A stretch of 64,000 bases of DNA from Pantoea sp. WMus005. GTDB lineage: Bacteria; Pseudomonadota; Gammaproteobacteria; Enterobacterales; Enterobacteriaceae. Shown piece after piece: positions 16,310 to 25,685 of the stretch (position 1 is its first letter; each line of letters starts with the position of its first letter). A program made the translations under genes and the position numbers. The notes under the pieces are model-generated. The model searched no databases, was not told where the DNA came from, and saw only the letters and a program-made list of their open reading frames with translations. The DNA is taken from assembly GCF_013415305.1 (NCBI RefSeq), contig NZ_JACBXU010000005.1, positions 62,001 through 126,000 of the forward strand, written 5' to 3'.

Positions 16310-18352
16310 ATGACCAATCCGCTACTGACATCTTTTACGCTACCGCCTTTTTCTGCCATTCAGCCTGAACATGTGGTGCCTGCCGTGACGGAAGTGCTGA
16401 GCCACTGTCGCGCTGAAGTTGAAAAAGTCGTTGCACAGGGCGCGCCCTATACCTGGGATAATCTGGTTCAGCCGCTGGCAGAAACCGACGATCGCCTGAG
16501 TCGTATTTTCTCACCGGTCAGCCATCTTAACGCGGTAAAAAATAGCCCGGAGCTGCGTGAAGCCTATGAGCAGACGCTGCCACTGCTCTCAGAATACAGC
16601 ACCTGGGTCGGTCAGCATGAAGGCCTCTATCAGGCGTATCGCAACCTTAAAGAGGGTGATCAGTACGCGGCTCTGGATCTGGCGCAGAAGAAAGCGGTCG
16701 ATAACGCCCTGCGTGATTTTGAACTCTCCGGTATTGGTCTGCCAAAAGATAAACAGCAGCGTTATGGCGAAATTGCCGCGCGCCTCTCTGAACTGGGTTC
16801 GGCTTACAGCAACAACGTGCTTGATGCCACCATGGGCTGGAGCAAGCTGATCACTGATGAAAGCGAGCTGGCGGGTATGCCGGAAAGCGCGATGGCGGCG
16901 GCGAAAGCACAGGCTGAAGCCAAAGAGCAGGAAGGCTGGTTGCTGACGCTGGATATCCCAAGCTATCTGCCGGTCATGACCTACTGCGACAACGCCGCGC
17001 TGCGTGAAGAGATGTATCGCGCCTATGCGACGCGCGCCTCCGATCAGGGTCCGAATGCCGGTAAATGGGATAACGGCCCTATCATGGCGGAAGAGCTGGC
17101 GCTGCGTCACGAGCTGGCACAGCTGCTGGGCTTTGACTCCTATGCGGATAAATCGCTGGCGACCAAAATGGCGCAAAGCCCGTCCCAGGTGATCGACTTC
17201 CTTAATGACCTGGCTAAACGCGCCCGTCCGCAGGGTGAAAAAGAGCTGGAGCAGCTGCGCGCCTTCGCCCAAAAAGAGCATGGCGTCACTGAACTGAATC
17301 CGTGGGATCTCACCTATTACGGTGAAAAGCAGAAGCAGCATCTCTACACCATCAGCGATGAGCAACTGCGTCCTTACTTCCCGGAGGAGCGTGCGGTTGC
17401 CGGTCTGTTTGAAGTGGTCAAACGTATTTACGGTATCAGCGCGAAGCAGCGTACCGATGTTGAGGTTTACCATCCGGATGTGAAGTTCTTCGATCTGTTC
17501 GATGAAACCGGTGAACTGCGTGGCAGCTTCTATCTCGATCTTTACGCCCGCGAGCACAAACGTGGTGGGGCGTGGATGGATGACTGTGTGGGTCAGATGC
17601 GTAAAGCCGATGGCAGCCTGCAGAAGCCCGTTGCTTACCTGACCTGTAACTTTAACCGTCCGGTGAAAGGCAAACCTGCGCTGTTCACCCATGACGAAGT
17701 GATTACTCTGTTCCATGAGTTTGGTCATGGCCTGCACCATATGCTGACCCGCATCGAAGCGCCTGGCGTTTCCGGTATCAGCGGTGTGCCATGGGATGCG
17801 GTCGAACTGCCAAGCCAGTTCATGGAAAACTGGTGCTGGGAACCGGACGCGCTGGCGTTTATCTCGGGTCACTTTGAAACCGGCGAACCGCTGCCGAAAG
17901 CGTTGCTGGATAAAATGCTGGCGGCGAAGAACTACCAGGCCGCGCTGTTTATCCTGCGTCAGCTGGAGTTCGGCCTGTTCGATTTCCGTCTGCACACCGA
18001 GTTTAATCCGGAGAAAGGCGCGCAGATTCTGGAAACCCTGCGTGAAGTGAAAAGTCGCGTAGCGGTTGTCCCGAGTCCGGAATGGGGCCGTTTCCCGCAC
18101 GCCTTCAGCCACATCTTTGCTGGCGGCTATGCGGCGGGTTACTACAGCTATCTGTGGGCAGACGTGCTGGCGGCGGATGCTTACTCCCGCTTCGAAGAAG
18201 AGGGCATCTTCAACCGTGAAACCGGTCAGTCCTTCCTGGATAACATCCTGACACGTGGCGGTTCTGAAGAGCCGATGGAGCTGTTCAAACGCTTCCGTGG
18301 CCGTGAGCCGCAGCTCGATGCGATGCTGGAACATTACGGCATTCAGGGATAA
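16310..18352 (+). CDS. prlC: Oligopeptidase A (M3 metallopeptidase)
   Basis: Cytoplasmic zinc endopeptidase that degrades oligopeptides including cleaved signal peptides. 680 residues, the E. coli OpdA length, with the zinc motif HEFGH at 469-473 in [14 protein letters not shown] and the downstream '[14 protein letters not shown]' Glu ligand. The start is preceded by AAAGGAC. rsmJ follows 8 bases after its stop, the same gene pair as in E. coli. Confidence 0.97.
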   Translation: MTNPLLTSFTLPPFSAIQPEHVVPAVTEVLSHCRAEVEKVVAQGAPYTWDNLVQPLAETDDRLSRIFSPVSHLNAVKNSPELREAYEQTLPLLSEYSTWVGQHEGLYQAYRNLKEGDQYAALDLAQKKAVDNALRDFELSGIGLPKDKQQRYGEIAARLSELGSAYSNNVLDATMGWSKLITDESELAGMPESAMAAAKAQAEAKEQEGWLLTLDIPSYLPVMTYCDNAALREEMYRAYATRASDQGPNAGKWDNGPIMAEELALRHELAQLLGFDSYADKSLATKMAQSPSQVIDFLNDLAKRARPQGEKELEQLRAFAQKEHGVTELNPWDLTYYGEKQKQHLYTISDEQLRPYFPEERAVAGLFEVVKRIYGISAKQRTDVEVYHPDVKFFDLFDETGELRGSFYLDLYAREHKRGGAWMDDCVGQMRKADGSLQKPVAYLTCNFNRPVKGKPALFTHDEVITLFHEFGHGLHHMLTRIEAPGVSGISGVPWDAVELPSQFMENWCWEPDALAFISGHFETGEPLPKALLDKMLAAKNYQAALFILRQLEFGLFDFRLHTEFNPEKGAQILETLREVKSRVAVVPSPEWGRFPHAFSHIFAGGYAAGYYSYLWADVLAADAYSRFEEEGIFNRETGQSFLDNILTRGGSEEPMELFKRFRGREPQLDAMLEHYGIQG

Positions 18353-18360
18353 GTCGGTTC

Positions 18361-19107
18361 GTGAAAATCTGTTTACTCGATGAATCAGGCGCCGGAGACG
18401 GCGCCTTATCACTTTTAGCGCAGCGCTGGAAGCTGGAGCACGATGAAGCGTCGCTGCTGGCGCTGGTGCAGACCCCAACGCACCTTGAACTGCGCAAACG
18501 TGATGAGCCTAAGCTGGGCGGTATTTTTGTTGATTTCGTCACGGGTGCAATGGCACATCGCCGTCGCTTCGGGGGTGGACGCGGCGAAGCCGTCGCCAAA
18601 GCGGTGGGTATCAAAGGCGGTTACCTGCCGGACGTGGTCGACGCCACTGCCGGACTGGGACGTGATGCATTTGTGCTGGCGGCGCTCGGTTGCCGGGTGC
18701 GAATGCTGGAGCGCCATCCGGTGGTGGCTGCGCTGCTGGAAGATGGATTACAGCGCGGTTATCAGGATGCGGAAATTGGCCCATGGCTGCGCGATCGCCT
18801 GACGCTGATTCATGCGGCCAGCGCGCAGGCGCTGGGTGATATCACACCGCGGCCAGATGTGGTCTACCTCGATCCGATGTACCCGCATCGCCAGAAAAGT
18901 GCACTGGTGAAAAAGGAGATGCGGGTCTTTCAGTCGCTGGTGGGGCCGGATGAAGATGCGGATGCACTCCTGGAACCGGCCCGTCGGCTGGCAAAGAAAC
19001 GCATCGTGGTAAAACGGCCAGACTATGCACCGCCACTGGCAGGTGTGGTAACGCAGGCGGCGGTCGTCACTAAAAGCCATCGCTTTGATATTTATCCCCC
19101 GCTCTGA
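18361..19107 (+). CDS. rsmJ: 16S rRNA (guanine1516-N2)-methyltransferase
   Basis: SAM-dependent methyltransferase for G1516 of 16S rRNA. 248 residues from a GTG start ([17 protein letters not shown]), matching E. coli Yhi[18 protein letters not shown] is the SAM-binding loop and [20 protein letters not shown] the catalytic/substrate motif. Only 8 bases separate it from prlC, so expression is coupled. A bidirectional terminator follows. Confidence 0.96.
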   Translation: MKICLLDESGAGDGALSLLAQRWKLEHDEASLLALVQTPTHLELRKRDEPKLGGIFVDFVTGAMAHRRRFGGGRGEAVAKAVGIKGGYLPDVVDATAGLGRDAFVLAALGCRVRMLERHPVVAALLEDGLQRGYQDAEIGPWLRDRLTLIHAASAQALGDITPRPDVVYLDPMYPHRQKSALVKKEMRVFQSLVGPDEDADALLEPARRLAKKRIVVKRPDYAPPLAGVVTQAAVVTKSHRFDIYPPL

Positions 19108-19117
19108 ACGTATAAAA

Positions 19118-19140
19118 AAAGCCGGCTTCAGGCCGGCTTT
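19118..19140. terminator. Bidirectional terminator rsmJ/uspA
   Basis: Perfect 9-bp stem AAAGCCGGC/GCCGGCTTT with a 5-base loop, flanked by a seven-base A-run on the left (T-run for the minus strand) and TTTATT on the right. Confidence 0.9.
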
Positions 19141-19163
19141 ATTCATTTCGTTACGCGACTGAC

Positions 19164-19601
19164 TTATGCCTCGTCTTCATCGCGCAGCGGCACAATCAGC
19201 ATGTCGATGTGCACGGTGTTGATTAGCTGACGTGCTGAGGACATCAGCTTACTCCAGAAATCCTGATGATGACCACACACCACCAGGTCAACATCATATT
19301 TCCTGATCGCATCAACCAGAACCTGGCCGAGGTCGCCACTGCCGCTCAGCGTCTCACTGATCGGATAGCCTGCCGCATCTGACAATCCTTTCAGCGCCGC
19401 ATGCGTCTCTTCAGATATGCGTTTCTGCATATCCCCTAAGTTGACATCAATCAGACCGGTGTAAAGGTCGGAGTAATTTACATCAACGTGAATCAGGGAA
19501 ATTCTGGCATCGTACGGACGAGCCAGCGAGACGGCCTTATCCACCAGCAACTGGCTTTCGGGAGAAAGGTCTACTGCAATCAGGATGTGTTTATAAGCCA
19601 T
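19164..19601 (-). CDS. uspA: Universal stress protein A
   Basis: 145-residue cytoplasmic protein of the UspA class, induced in stationary phase and by many stresses in E. coli. Starts [24 protein letters not shown] and ends [11 protein letters not shown]; it lacks the G-2x-G-9x-G ATP-binding motif of the MJ0577 subclass, as expected for UspA proper. Ribosome site AAAGGAG precedes the ATG at 19601. It is divergent from uspB as in E. coli. Confidence 0.96.
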   Translation of the reverse strand: MAYKHILIAVDLSPESQLLVDKAVSLARPYDARISLIHVDVNYSDLYTGLIDVNLGDMQKRISEETHAALKGLSDAAGYPISETLSGSGDLGQVLVDAIRKYDVDLVVCGHHQDFWSKLMSSARQLINTVHIDMLIVPLRDEDEA

Positions 19602-20014
19602 GATAAAACTCCTTTCACGAGATTAAGGATGGCATCCGGTGTTCCTGCCGCGTCACAGCTTAGCGAAATCCCTTGCGCGAGCGGGCGATGAGCGCCACCA
19701 AAGTGTCTACCTGCATTGCAGGTGATGATGTTGTTATGCCCTGAGTATAGCCTTCTCTCACTGTAAATGCTGCCGTTGCCGCCTGGCTTATGAATAAGAT
19801 CAAGGCTATGCCGGTTTTACTCGCGCTGAACGAAAATCATCGTTGGAAAAAATGTAAAGAAATCTCCTACACTGAAAAAAGGCGGACCGGTTCACAGCCG
19901 CTCAGGAGGTCGAAAACTTTCGCAGTCCGGTGATTCAGTGGCTGGTTTTTTCTGCAGGCGGACTCGGTGTCTGACACGGGGTCTGTTTGCGATCCCAGCC
20001 GGGAGGGGGAGAAT
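19602..20014. promoter_or_regulatory. Divergent uspA/uspB control region
   Basis: 413 bases without a gene. On the minus strand a TATACT box (19749-19744) could be the uspA -10; the matching -35 is poor. On the plus strand CTACACT (19867-19873) resembles a sigma-S-type -10 for uspB, which is RpoS-dependent in E. coli. An AGGAGG-containing stretch near 19903 has no start codon after it. Confidence 0.45.
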
Positions 20015-20350
20015 ATGATCAGCAATATTGCGCTTTTTTGGGCTCTTTGTGTGGTGTGTATCGTGAATATGGCGCGCTATTTTTCGTCTCTTCGCGCGCT
20101 GTTGGCGGTATTACGGGGATGCGATCCGCTGCTGTATCAGTATGTCGATGGGGCAGGTTTTTTCACCTCTCACGGTCAGCCGAGCAAGCAGGTGCGCCTG
20201 GTCACCTATATCTGGGCAAAGCGCTATCTTGATCATCATGACGATGAGTTTATCCGACGCTGCGAGCGGGTTCGGGGACAGTTTATTCTGACCAGTGCGC
20301 TGTGTGGATTGGTGGTCATTAGTCTGGTGGCGCTGGCAATCTGGCATTAA
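20015..20350 (+). CDS. uspB: Universal stress protein B (membrane)
   Basis: 111 residues, the E. coli length, from the ATG at 20015 behind GGGAGGGGGAG; an upstream in-frame start at 19967 is less likely. Two hydrophobic segments (about 1-20 and 90-110) flank a charged cytoplasmic or periplasmic part with [25 protein letters not shown] and [15 protein letters not shown]. In E. coli it is linked to stationary-phase ethanol resistance. Convergent with pitA. Confidence 0.95.
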   Translation: MISNIALFWALCVVCIVNMARYFSSLRALLAVLRGCDPLLYQYVDGAGFFTSHGQPSKQVRLVTYIWAKRYLDHHDDEFIRRCERVRGQFILTSALCGLVVISLVALAIWH

Positions 20351-20376
20351 AAAAGGGCGACTTGCGTCGCCCTTTT
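20351..20376. terminator. Bidirectional terminator uspB/pitA
   Basis: Perfect 11-bp stem AAAAGGGCGAC/GTCGCCCTTTT with a TTGC loop directly behind the uspB stop and 12 bases from the pitA stop. Confidence 0.92.
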
Positions 20377-20387
20377 GTCAGCTGGCA

Positions 20388-21890
20388 TCACACCAGTTTT
20401 AAGGCAATCCAGTAGAGCGAACCTGACAGCAGAATACAAACCGGCAGGGTGAAAATCCACGCCATGGCGATGTTCTTGATGGTCCGGCTCTGCAATCCAC
20501 CACCGTCGACCAGCATGGTACCGGCTACCGATGAGGAGAGGATATGCGTGGTGGAGACGGGCATGCCGGTATAGCTGGCAACGCCAATCGACAGCGCAGC
20601 TGTTACCTGTGCTGACATTCCCTGTGCATAGGTCATGCCTTTTTTACCAATCTTCTCACCAATGGTGGTGGCAACACGACGCCAGCCGATCATGGTACCG
20701 ACGCCCAGCGCCAGTGCTACGGCCACAATAATCCAGATAGGCGCATACTCGATGGTGCCAAGCAGGTCGCTTTTCAGCTTATTGAGGAAGCGTTTGTCAT
20801 CTGGCGAGGTCTCTTCCAGACGGGCCGCTTTGTCGGCGGTATCCGAGATACACAGCAGCAGACGACGCATCTGACCGCGTTGATCAACCGTCAGCTGATC
20901 GTAGCTCTGCAGATTATTCAGCAACACCTGAGCACGCTGTACCGCTTGCAATGCGCGCGCGCTGTCACAGTGGAACTCCTTCGGGCTGGACGCAGGCACT
21001 TCTTCCGGCGTTGGCAGCTTAGGCGGTGCCATCTGGATGATGTGGTTCAGCGAGGCATTATGCTGCTGGTAATACTGTTCCAGGTGATTGACCGCATCGC
21101 GGGTACGCGTGATGTCATAACCGGAAGCATTCATATTCACCACGAAACCGGCCGGTGCCACGCCAATCAGGACCAGCATGATCAGGCCAATACCTTTCTG
21201 ACCATCATTCGCACCATGCGAATAGCTCACACCAATTGCCGAAACAATCAGGGCGATACGGGTCCAGAACGGCGGCTTTTTCTTGCCATCGATCTTCTCG
21301 CGGTCAGCAGGCGTCATATGAATACGCGCACGCTTTTTGGTATTGCTCCAGTAGCGACGCAGAATAAAGATTAAGCCGCCCGCCATCGCCAGGCCGACAA
21401 TCGGCGACAGGATCAGAGAAAGGAAGATGTTCAGGACTTTCGGAATGTTGAGCGCATCAACCACCGAGGTTCCGCTCATCAGGGCGTTGGTCAGACCGAT
21501 ACCGATAATGGCGCCGATCAACGTATGGGAGCTGGAGGCCGGCAGACCGAGATACCAGGTGCCGAGGTTCCAGATAATCGCCGCCAGCAGCATAGAAAAC
21601 ACCATGGCGAGACCGTGAGCCGATCCAACATTTAATAACAGATCGGTAGGAAGCATATGAACAATAGCGTAAGCGACACTCAATCCACCGAGCAGCACGC
21701 CAAGGAAGTTGAATACACCCGCCATCACCACAGCAAGCTGGGCACGCATGGCACGCGTATAGATGACCGTCGCAACTGCGTTGGCCGTGTCGTGGAAACC
21801 GTTGATCGCTTCGTAAAACAATACAAACAGCAGGGCAAGAACCAATAACAGACTCGTACTGAGGTCTAGACCAGCAAACAGATGTAGCAT
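20388..21890 (-). CDS. pitA: Low-affinity inorganic phosphate transporter
   Basis: 500-residue inner-membrane symporter (PiT family) taking up metal-phosphate with protons. The start is the ATG at 21890 ([10 protein letters not shown]), aligned with E. coli PitA; a longer frame to 21941 is unsupported. Duplicated PiT signatures are visible: '[18 protein letters not shown]' near residue 30 and '[13 protein letters not shown]' near 230, with '[16 protein letters not shown]' near the C-terminus. The central hydrophilic loop (about 270-370) is the part least like E. coli. In E. coli it neighbours uspB in the same way. Confidence 0.95.
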   Translation of the reverse strand: MLHLFAGLDLSTSLLLVLALLFVLFYEAINGFHDTANAVATVIYTRAMRAQLAVVMAGVFNFLGVLLGGLSVAYAIVHMLPTDLLLNVGSAHGLAMVFSMLLAAIIWNLGTWYLGLPASSSHTLIGAIIGIGLTNALMSGTSVVDALNIPKVLNIFLSLILSPIVGLAMAGGLIFILRRYWSNTKKRARIHMTPADREKIDGKKKPPFWTRIALIVSAIGVSYSHGANDGQKGIGLIMLVLIGVAPAGFVVNMNASGYDITRTRDAVNHLEQYYQQHNASLNHIIQMAPPKLPTPEEVPASSPKEFHCDSARALQAVQRAQVLLNNLQSYDQLTVDQRGQMRRLLLCISDTADKAARLEETSPDDKRFLNKLKSDLLGTIEYAPIWIIVAVALALGVGTMIGWRRVATTIGEKIGKKGMTYAQGMSAQVTAALSIGVASYTGMPVSTTHILSSSVAGTMLVDGGGLQSRTIKNIAMAWIFTLPVCILLSGSLYWIALKLV

Positions 21891-22132
21891 AACGTTACGC
21901 CATTTTTGGAGGACATGAACGCGGCGCATTATCCGCGACAACGTGCTGTATGGGAAAGGAAAATATAGTGCTAATTTAACCTTTCGCTGTAAGGCTTAAG
22001 GATAACCCAGCGAAAAAGGGTTAGATATTAGACAGATACAATATGACACATTTACGGCAATTTTTTGACGCTGGCGTCTCAGTGAGCAGATCACTACAAT
22101 CTGCGCCTTTCCAGTAAAGTGAGTGAACCGCA

Positions 22133-23317
22133 GTGGAACAGTTTGACGTTATCATCATTGGTGCCGGAGCCGCAGGGCTGTTCTGTGCCGCTCAGGCCGG
22201 ACAGCGGGGTCGCCGCGTGTTACTGCTGGATAACGGCAAAAAGCCGGGCCGTAAAATTCTGATGTCTGGCGGTGGCCGCTGCAACTTCACCAACCTCTAT
22301 ACCGAACCGGCGGCGTATCTGTCGCAAAATCCTCACTTCTGTAAATCGGCGCTGGCGCGTTATACCCAGTGGGATTTTATCGATCTGGTGAATCGCCACG
22401 GGATCGCCTGGCACGAGAAAACCCTGGGCCAGCTCTTCTGCGATGATTCCGCCCAGCAGATTGTCGATCTGCTGCTGGCCGAATGTGACAAAGGCAATGT
22501 CACCCTGCGGTTGCGCAGTGAAGTGCTCAGCGTGGTACGCGATGACAGCGGCTATACCCTGCAACTCAACGGCAGCACGGTTCAGGCGGAAAAGCTGGTT
22601 ATCGCCAGCGGCGGTCTGTCGATGCCTGGCCTGGGTGCCACGCCGTTTGGCTATAAAATAGCGGAGCAGTTCGGGCTAAGCGTCTTTCCGACGCGGGCGG
22701 CGCTGGTGCCTTTCACCCTGCACAAGCCGCTGCTGGAGCAGTTGCAGACCCTGTCAGGCGTCGCGCTGGAGACTACGATTGACGCGCAGGATGGCACCCG
22801 CTTTAAAGAGGCGATGCTCTTTACCCACCGGGGTCTCTCCGGTCCGGCGGTATTGCAGATTTCCAGCTACTGGCTGCCGGGTGAGTTCGTCACCATCGAT
22901 CTCTCACCCGCCACGCCACTTGAAGCCTTTCTGACGGCGCAGCGTGAAGCACATCCGAATCTGAGCCTGAAAAACAGCCTGGCGAAAATCCTGCCGAAGC
23001 GTCTGGTGGAAGTCCTGCAGGCGCTGAAGGTGGTGCCGGATATCACCCTGAAGCAGCTCAACAGCAAACAGCAAACCGAGCTGGCGCTGTCACTGCACGC
23101 CTGGCGCATCCAGCCAAACGGTACCGAGGGATATCGTACTGCGGAAGTGACGATCGGCGGCGTGGATACGACGCAGCTCTCCTCAAAAACCATGGAGGCG
23201 CGCGCGGTACCGGGGCTTTACTTTATTGGTGAAGTGGCCGATGTCACCGGCTGGCTGGGTGGATATAACTTCCAGTGGGCCTGGAGTTCCGCCTGGGCTT
23301 GCGCCCAGGCGTTGTAA
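22133..23317 (+). CDS. yhiN: FAD-dependent oxidoreductase YhiN (HI0933/BaiN family)
   Basis: 394-residue flavoprotein starting at GTG (MEQFDVIIIGAGAAGLFCAAQAG). The N-terminal dinucleotide-binding GxGxxG, 'GRKILMSGGGRCNFTN' and C-terminal 'GLYFIGEVADVTGWLGGYNFQWAWSSAW' are family signatures. The family includes BaiN bile-acid dehydrogenase homologues, but the enterobacterial enzyme has no settled physiological substrate. Divergent from pitA, as in E. coli; the product ends 8 bases before the convergent aldo/keto reductase. Confidence 0.92.
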   Translation: MEQFDVIIIGAGAAGLFCAAQAGQRGRRVLLLDNGKKPGRKILMSGGGRCNFTNLYTEPAAYLSQNPHFCKSALARYTQWDFIDLVNRHGIAWHEKTLGQLFCDDSAQQIVDLLLAECDKGNVTLRLRSEVLSVVRDDSGYTLQLNGSTVQAEKLVIASGGLSMPGLGATPFGYKIAEQFGLSVFPTRAALVPFTLHKPLLEQLQTLSGVALETTIDAQDGTRFKEAMLFTHRGLSGPAVLQISSYWLPGEFVTIDLSPATPLEAFLTAQREAHPNLSLKNSLAKILPKRLVEVLQALKVVPDITLKQLNSKQQTELALSLHAWRIQPNGTEGYRTAEVTIGGVDTTQLSSKTMEARAVPGLYFIGEVADVTGWLGGYNFQWAWSSAWACAQAL

Positions 23318-23324
23318 CGCGCGT

Positions 23325-24311
23325 TTACCAGCGCTGATGCACGTGAGGCGCGATCTTCTCCTGATAGATCTGTTTCAGCGCCATCATCGTTTCCGCAGAG
23401 AGCGCATCGACGTCGCTGGCACGGGCATTGGCTTCAGCCTGCTCGCGGTTTTTCGCGCCAGGAATCACCACGCTGACATCCTCGTTCATCAGGATCCAGC
23501 GCAGCGCAAACATCGCCATAGTCGTGTCGCCAGTAACAAAGCGGCGAATCTCCTCAACAGCCTCCAGTGCCACCTCATAAGGCACGCCGGAAAAGGTCTC
23601 ACCTTTATCAAACGCTTCGCCATTACGGTTAAAGGCGCGGTGGTCGTCAGCGGCAAAGACGCTGTCGGCGCGCATTTTGCCGGTCAGCAGGCCCGACGCC
23701 AGCGGCACACGGGCAATGATGGCCACATCACGGCGTTTCGCCTCACGTAGCAGCAGTTCAGCCGGACGCTGGCGGAAAATGTTATAGATGAGCTGAATTG
23801 ACGAGACGTTTGGAAACTCCAGTGCCTTCAGGCCTTCCTCAACTTTTTCTACGGAAACACCGTAGTGACGGATTTTTCCGGCCGCGACCATCTCATCCAT
23901 CACCGCAAAGACGTCCGGATTGTAGTAAACCTCGGTCGGTGGGCAATGCAGCTGCACCAGATCCAGCGTGTCAGTCTGCAGATTTTCTCGTGAGCGATCG
24001 ATAAATGCGTTGAGGTTTTCGGCGTTGTAGCCCTCGGCCACGTGCGGTGAAAGGCGACGCCCCAGCTTGGTAGCCACAAACGGGCGCTCACCGCCGCGCT
24101 CATTCAGCACCTCTGCAATGATTTTTTCGGAGCGTCCATCGCCATAGACATCGGCGGTATCAATAAAGGTGATGCCCGCATCCAGCGCGGCGTTTAGCGC
24201 GGCTTTGGCATCCTCCATGCTCACTTCCCCCCAGGTTCCGCCAATAGCCCATGCGCCAAAGCCAATTTCGGAGACGCGCTGACCGGTACGGCCCAGTGTT
24301 CGTAGTTTCAT
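23325..24311 (-). CDS. Aldo/keto reductase
   Basis: 328-residue NADPH-dependent (beta/alpha)8 oxidoreductase. AKR signatures: GFGAWAIGG, 'GITFIDTADVYGDGRSEKIIAEVL' with catalytic Asp and Tyr near 50-55, catalytic Lys in 'FVATKLGRR' near 82 and His in 'LVQLHCPP' near 120; the C-terminal 'VVIPGAKNREQAEAN' binds the cofactor phosphate. It resembles the general YajO/IolS-like AKR group; substrate unknown. Start at 24311; convergent with yhiN. Confidence 0.88.
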   Translation of the reverse strand: MKLRTLGRTGQRVSEIGFGAWAIGGTWGEVSMEDAKAALNAALDAGITFIDTADVYGDGRSEKIIAEVLNERGGERPFVATKLGRRLSPHVAEGYNAENLNAFIDRSRENLQTDTLDLVQLHCPPTEVYYNPDVFAVMDEMVAAGKIRHYGVSVEKVEEGLKALEFPNVSSIQLIYNIFRQRPAELLLREAKRRDVAIIARVPLASGLLTGKMRADSVFAADDHRAFNRNGEAFDKGETFSGVPYEVALEAVEEIRRFVTGDTTMAMFALRWILMNEDVSVVIPGAKNREQAEANARASDVDALSAETMMALKQIYQEKIAPHVHQRW

Positions 24312-24507
24312 GCAAACATTCCTCGATGCGTTTCAGACAGGGTGACAGAAAGCGGTTAACCATTGAGCTTAGCGCGTCCTGACGGAGAGGGGATTTTACG
24401 TTATTGCCGATCAGCCCGGTAAAAATGCGATTCTGCTACAGCAGGCCGCTGGTTACGTTGAAGATTTCAGTGAAAAATGGCATGAGCAGGGTGGCTGTCG
24501 CTTCGCT

Positions 24508-24529
24508 AATTTCTTGATTTTAAGAAATT
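24508..24529. promoter_or_regulatory. AATTTCTT/AAGAAATT dyad before unknown cassette
   Basis: Perfect 8-base inverted repeat with a 6-base spacer in AT-rich DNA about 75 bases before the small gene at 24604. Candidate operator or promoter element for the cassette. Confidence 0.35.
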
Positions 24530-24603
24530 TCACCCGAAATTAAACAGGCAAGAGTGTGGATTCAGTCACATACTTCAATTTTCAGGCCAACAAGTGGATC
24601 GCT

Positions 24604-24801
24604 ATGTTTAAAATTATTAAGTCGGTCTTTGCCAGTCCCGATAAGTTTCTGCAGATCATGACCCGTCAGGATATCAACGATTCAATCGCTGAAGGTGAGC
24701 GCATCATTATTGATGAGAACGGCAATATCTCGGTCAACACGCTGAGCGAGGAAGTCCACGAAGATTTTGCCCGCCATGTGAATACATTAAAGGGAGTGTG
24801 A
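24604..24801 (+). CDS. Small protein of unknown function, first gene of a two-gene cassette
   Basis: 65 residues from the ATG at 24604 (MFKIIKSVFASPDKFLQ). A longer frame from 24556 exists but has no ribosome site. It has an amphipathic, basic N-terminus and an acidic C-terminal part ending 'SEEVHEDFARHVNTLKGV'; there is no signal peptide or membrane span. The stop is one base before the GTG of the next gene, so the two are surely coupled. I do not recognise the family. It is probably a cytosolic partner of the membrane protein downstream. Confidence 0.65.
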   Translation: MFKIIKSVFASPDKFLQIMTRQDINDSIAEGERIIIDENGNISVNTLSEEVHEDFARHVNTLKGV

Positions 24802-24802
24802 G

Positions 24803-25630
24803 GTGGGTACCGCAATATTCATGGTGTTAATGGTCAGTGGTTACTGGTACACCAGCCGCGATTTAAACAGCCGCTTTAAAATCCGTCGCTCGTCGGGCTG
24901 GGATGTCTACTTCCTGGTCGCGCTCTACGGCTGTATTTTTGTTCTTCAGGGTGTCTTCGCCACCGGCATCATCTGGTTACTGTTGCTCTGTATTTCCGGC
25001 ATTGCCAACGCCGTTCAGATGATCCCCGGCGTGCATCTGAAGTGGCAGGTAGAGTTTATGAACTGGAGCTTCCTGGGCATCCAGGCTCCGGTGGTAATCA
25101 TGCTCGCCTTTTCCATCCTGCTCTGCCTTTATCGCTCAAACTGGGCAGGCAGTGCACGGCTAAACGTTTCAGGTCGTAAAGACCTCTATCAGCAACTTTC
25201 ACGCTCCAATGGTGTGGAACAACTGCTGTTTCAGTGCATGGAAGAGGGTGAACTGGCATGGATTACCATGAAGTCGCGCCGCATTTACATCGGCATGATT
25301 CATGCCTCGACGTTTGAATATGAGAGCACCAAAAACATTGTACTGATCCCGATGCTGAGCGGATACCGCGATAGCAAGACACTGAAGCTGGCAGTGGAAC
25401 ACAACTACAGCAAGTGGTACGCGGAGCATGACATCACGCTCGATTCGAAACCCAAAGATGCAATGTCGTTCCGCAAAGTGATCATGGTTGAGCAGATTGA
25501 GAGTCTGTCACTGTTTGATCCCGCCAGTGCCGCCGCACTTTCAATGGGACATCCGCAGGAAGTGGAGAAGAGTCAGGGTAACGATGACGCAGACAGCCCG
25601 GATGATAAAAGCCGGGATGCTGCGGGTTAA
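24803..25630 (+). CDS. Membrane protein with cytoplasmic C-terminal domain (DUF6338-like)
   Basis: 275 residues from a GTG start with AGGGAG 6 bases upstream. Three or four hydrophobic segments fill the first 120 residues (GTAIFMVLMVSGYWY; YFLVALYGCIFVLQG...IIWLLLLCISGIA; APVVIMLAFSILLCLY). Residues 130-255 are soluble and contain 'ELAWITMKSRRIYIGMIHAS', 'VLIPMLSGYRDS' and 'LKLAVEHNY', a layout I associate with DUF6338 proteins; this is recollection and needs a profile search. The last 25 residues are acidic and disordered. Partner of the 65-residue protein; a long perfect-stem terminator follows. Function unknown. Confidence 0.65.
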   Translation: MGTAIFMVLMVSGYWYTSRDLNSRFKIRRSSGWDVYFLVALYGCIFVLQGVFATGIIWLLLLCISGIANAVQMIPGVHLKWQVEFMNWSFLGIQAPVVIMLAFSILLCLYRSNWAGSARLNVSGRKDLYQQLSRSNGVEQLLFQCMEEGELAWITMKSRRIYIGMIHASTFEYESTKNIVLIPMLSGYRDSKTLKLAVEHNYSKWYAEHDITLDSKPKDAMSFRKVIMVEQIESLSLFDPASAAALSMGHPQEVEKSQGNDDADSPDDKSRDAAG

Positions 25631-25636
25631 AAGCTC

Positions 25637-25681
25637 GATCGGTTTCCCCTGATGATGTGACATCGTCAGGGGAAACCGATC
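25637..25681. terminator. Very long hairpin ending the unknown cassette
   Basis: 21-base arms (25637-25657 and 25661-25681) pair at 20 positions plus one T-G pair around a 3-base loop. There is no T-run on the plus strand; it sits between convergent genes (cassette and LacI regulator) and would block transcription or protect both 3' ends. Confidence 0.7.
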
Positions 25682-25685
25682 CCCC

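Noticed and set aside
16589-18478. 629-codon minus-strand open frame over prlC
   Set aside because: Fully antisense to prlC, whose sequence and motifs are unmistakable; the antisense product has no recognisable domain.
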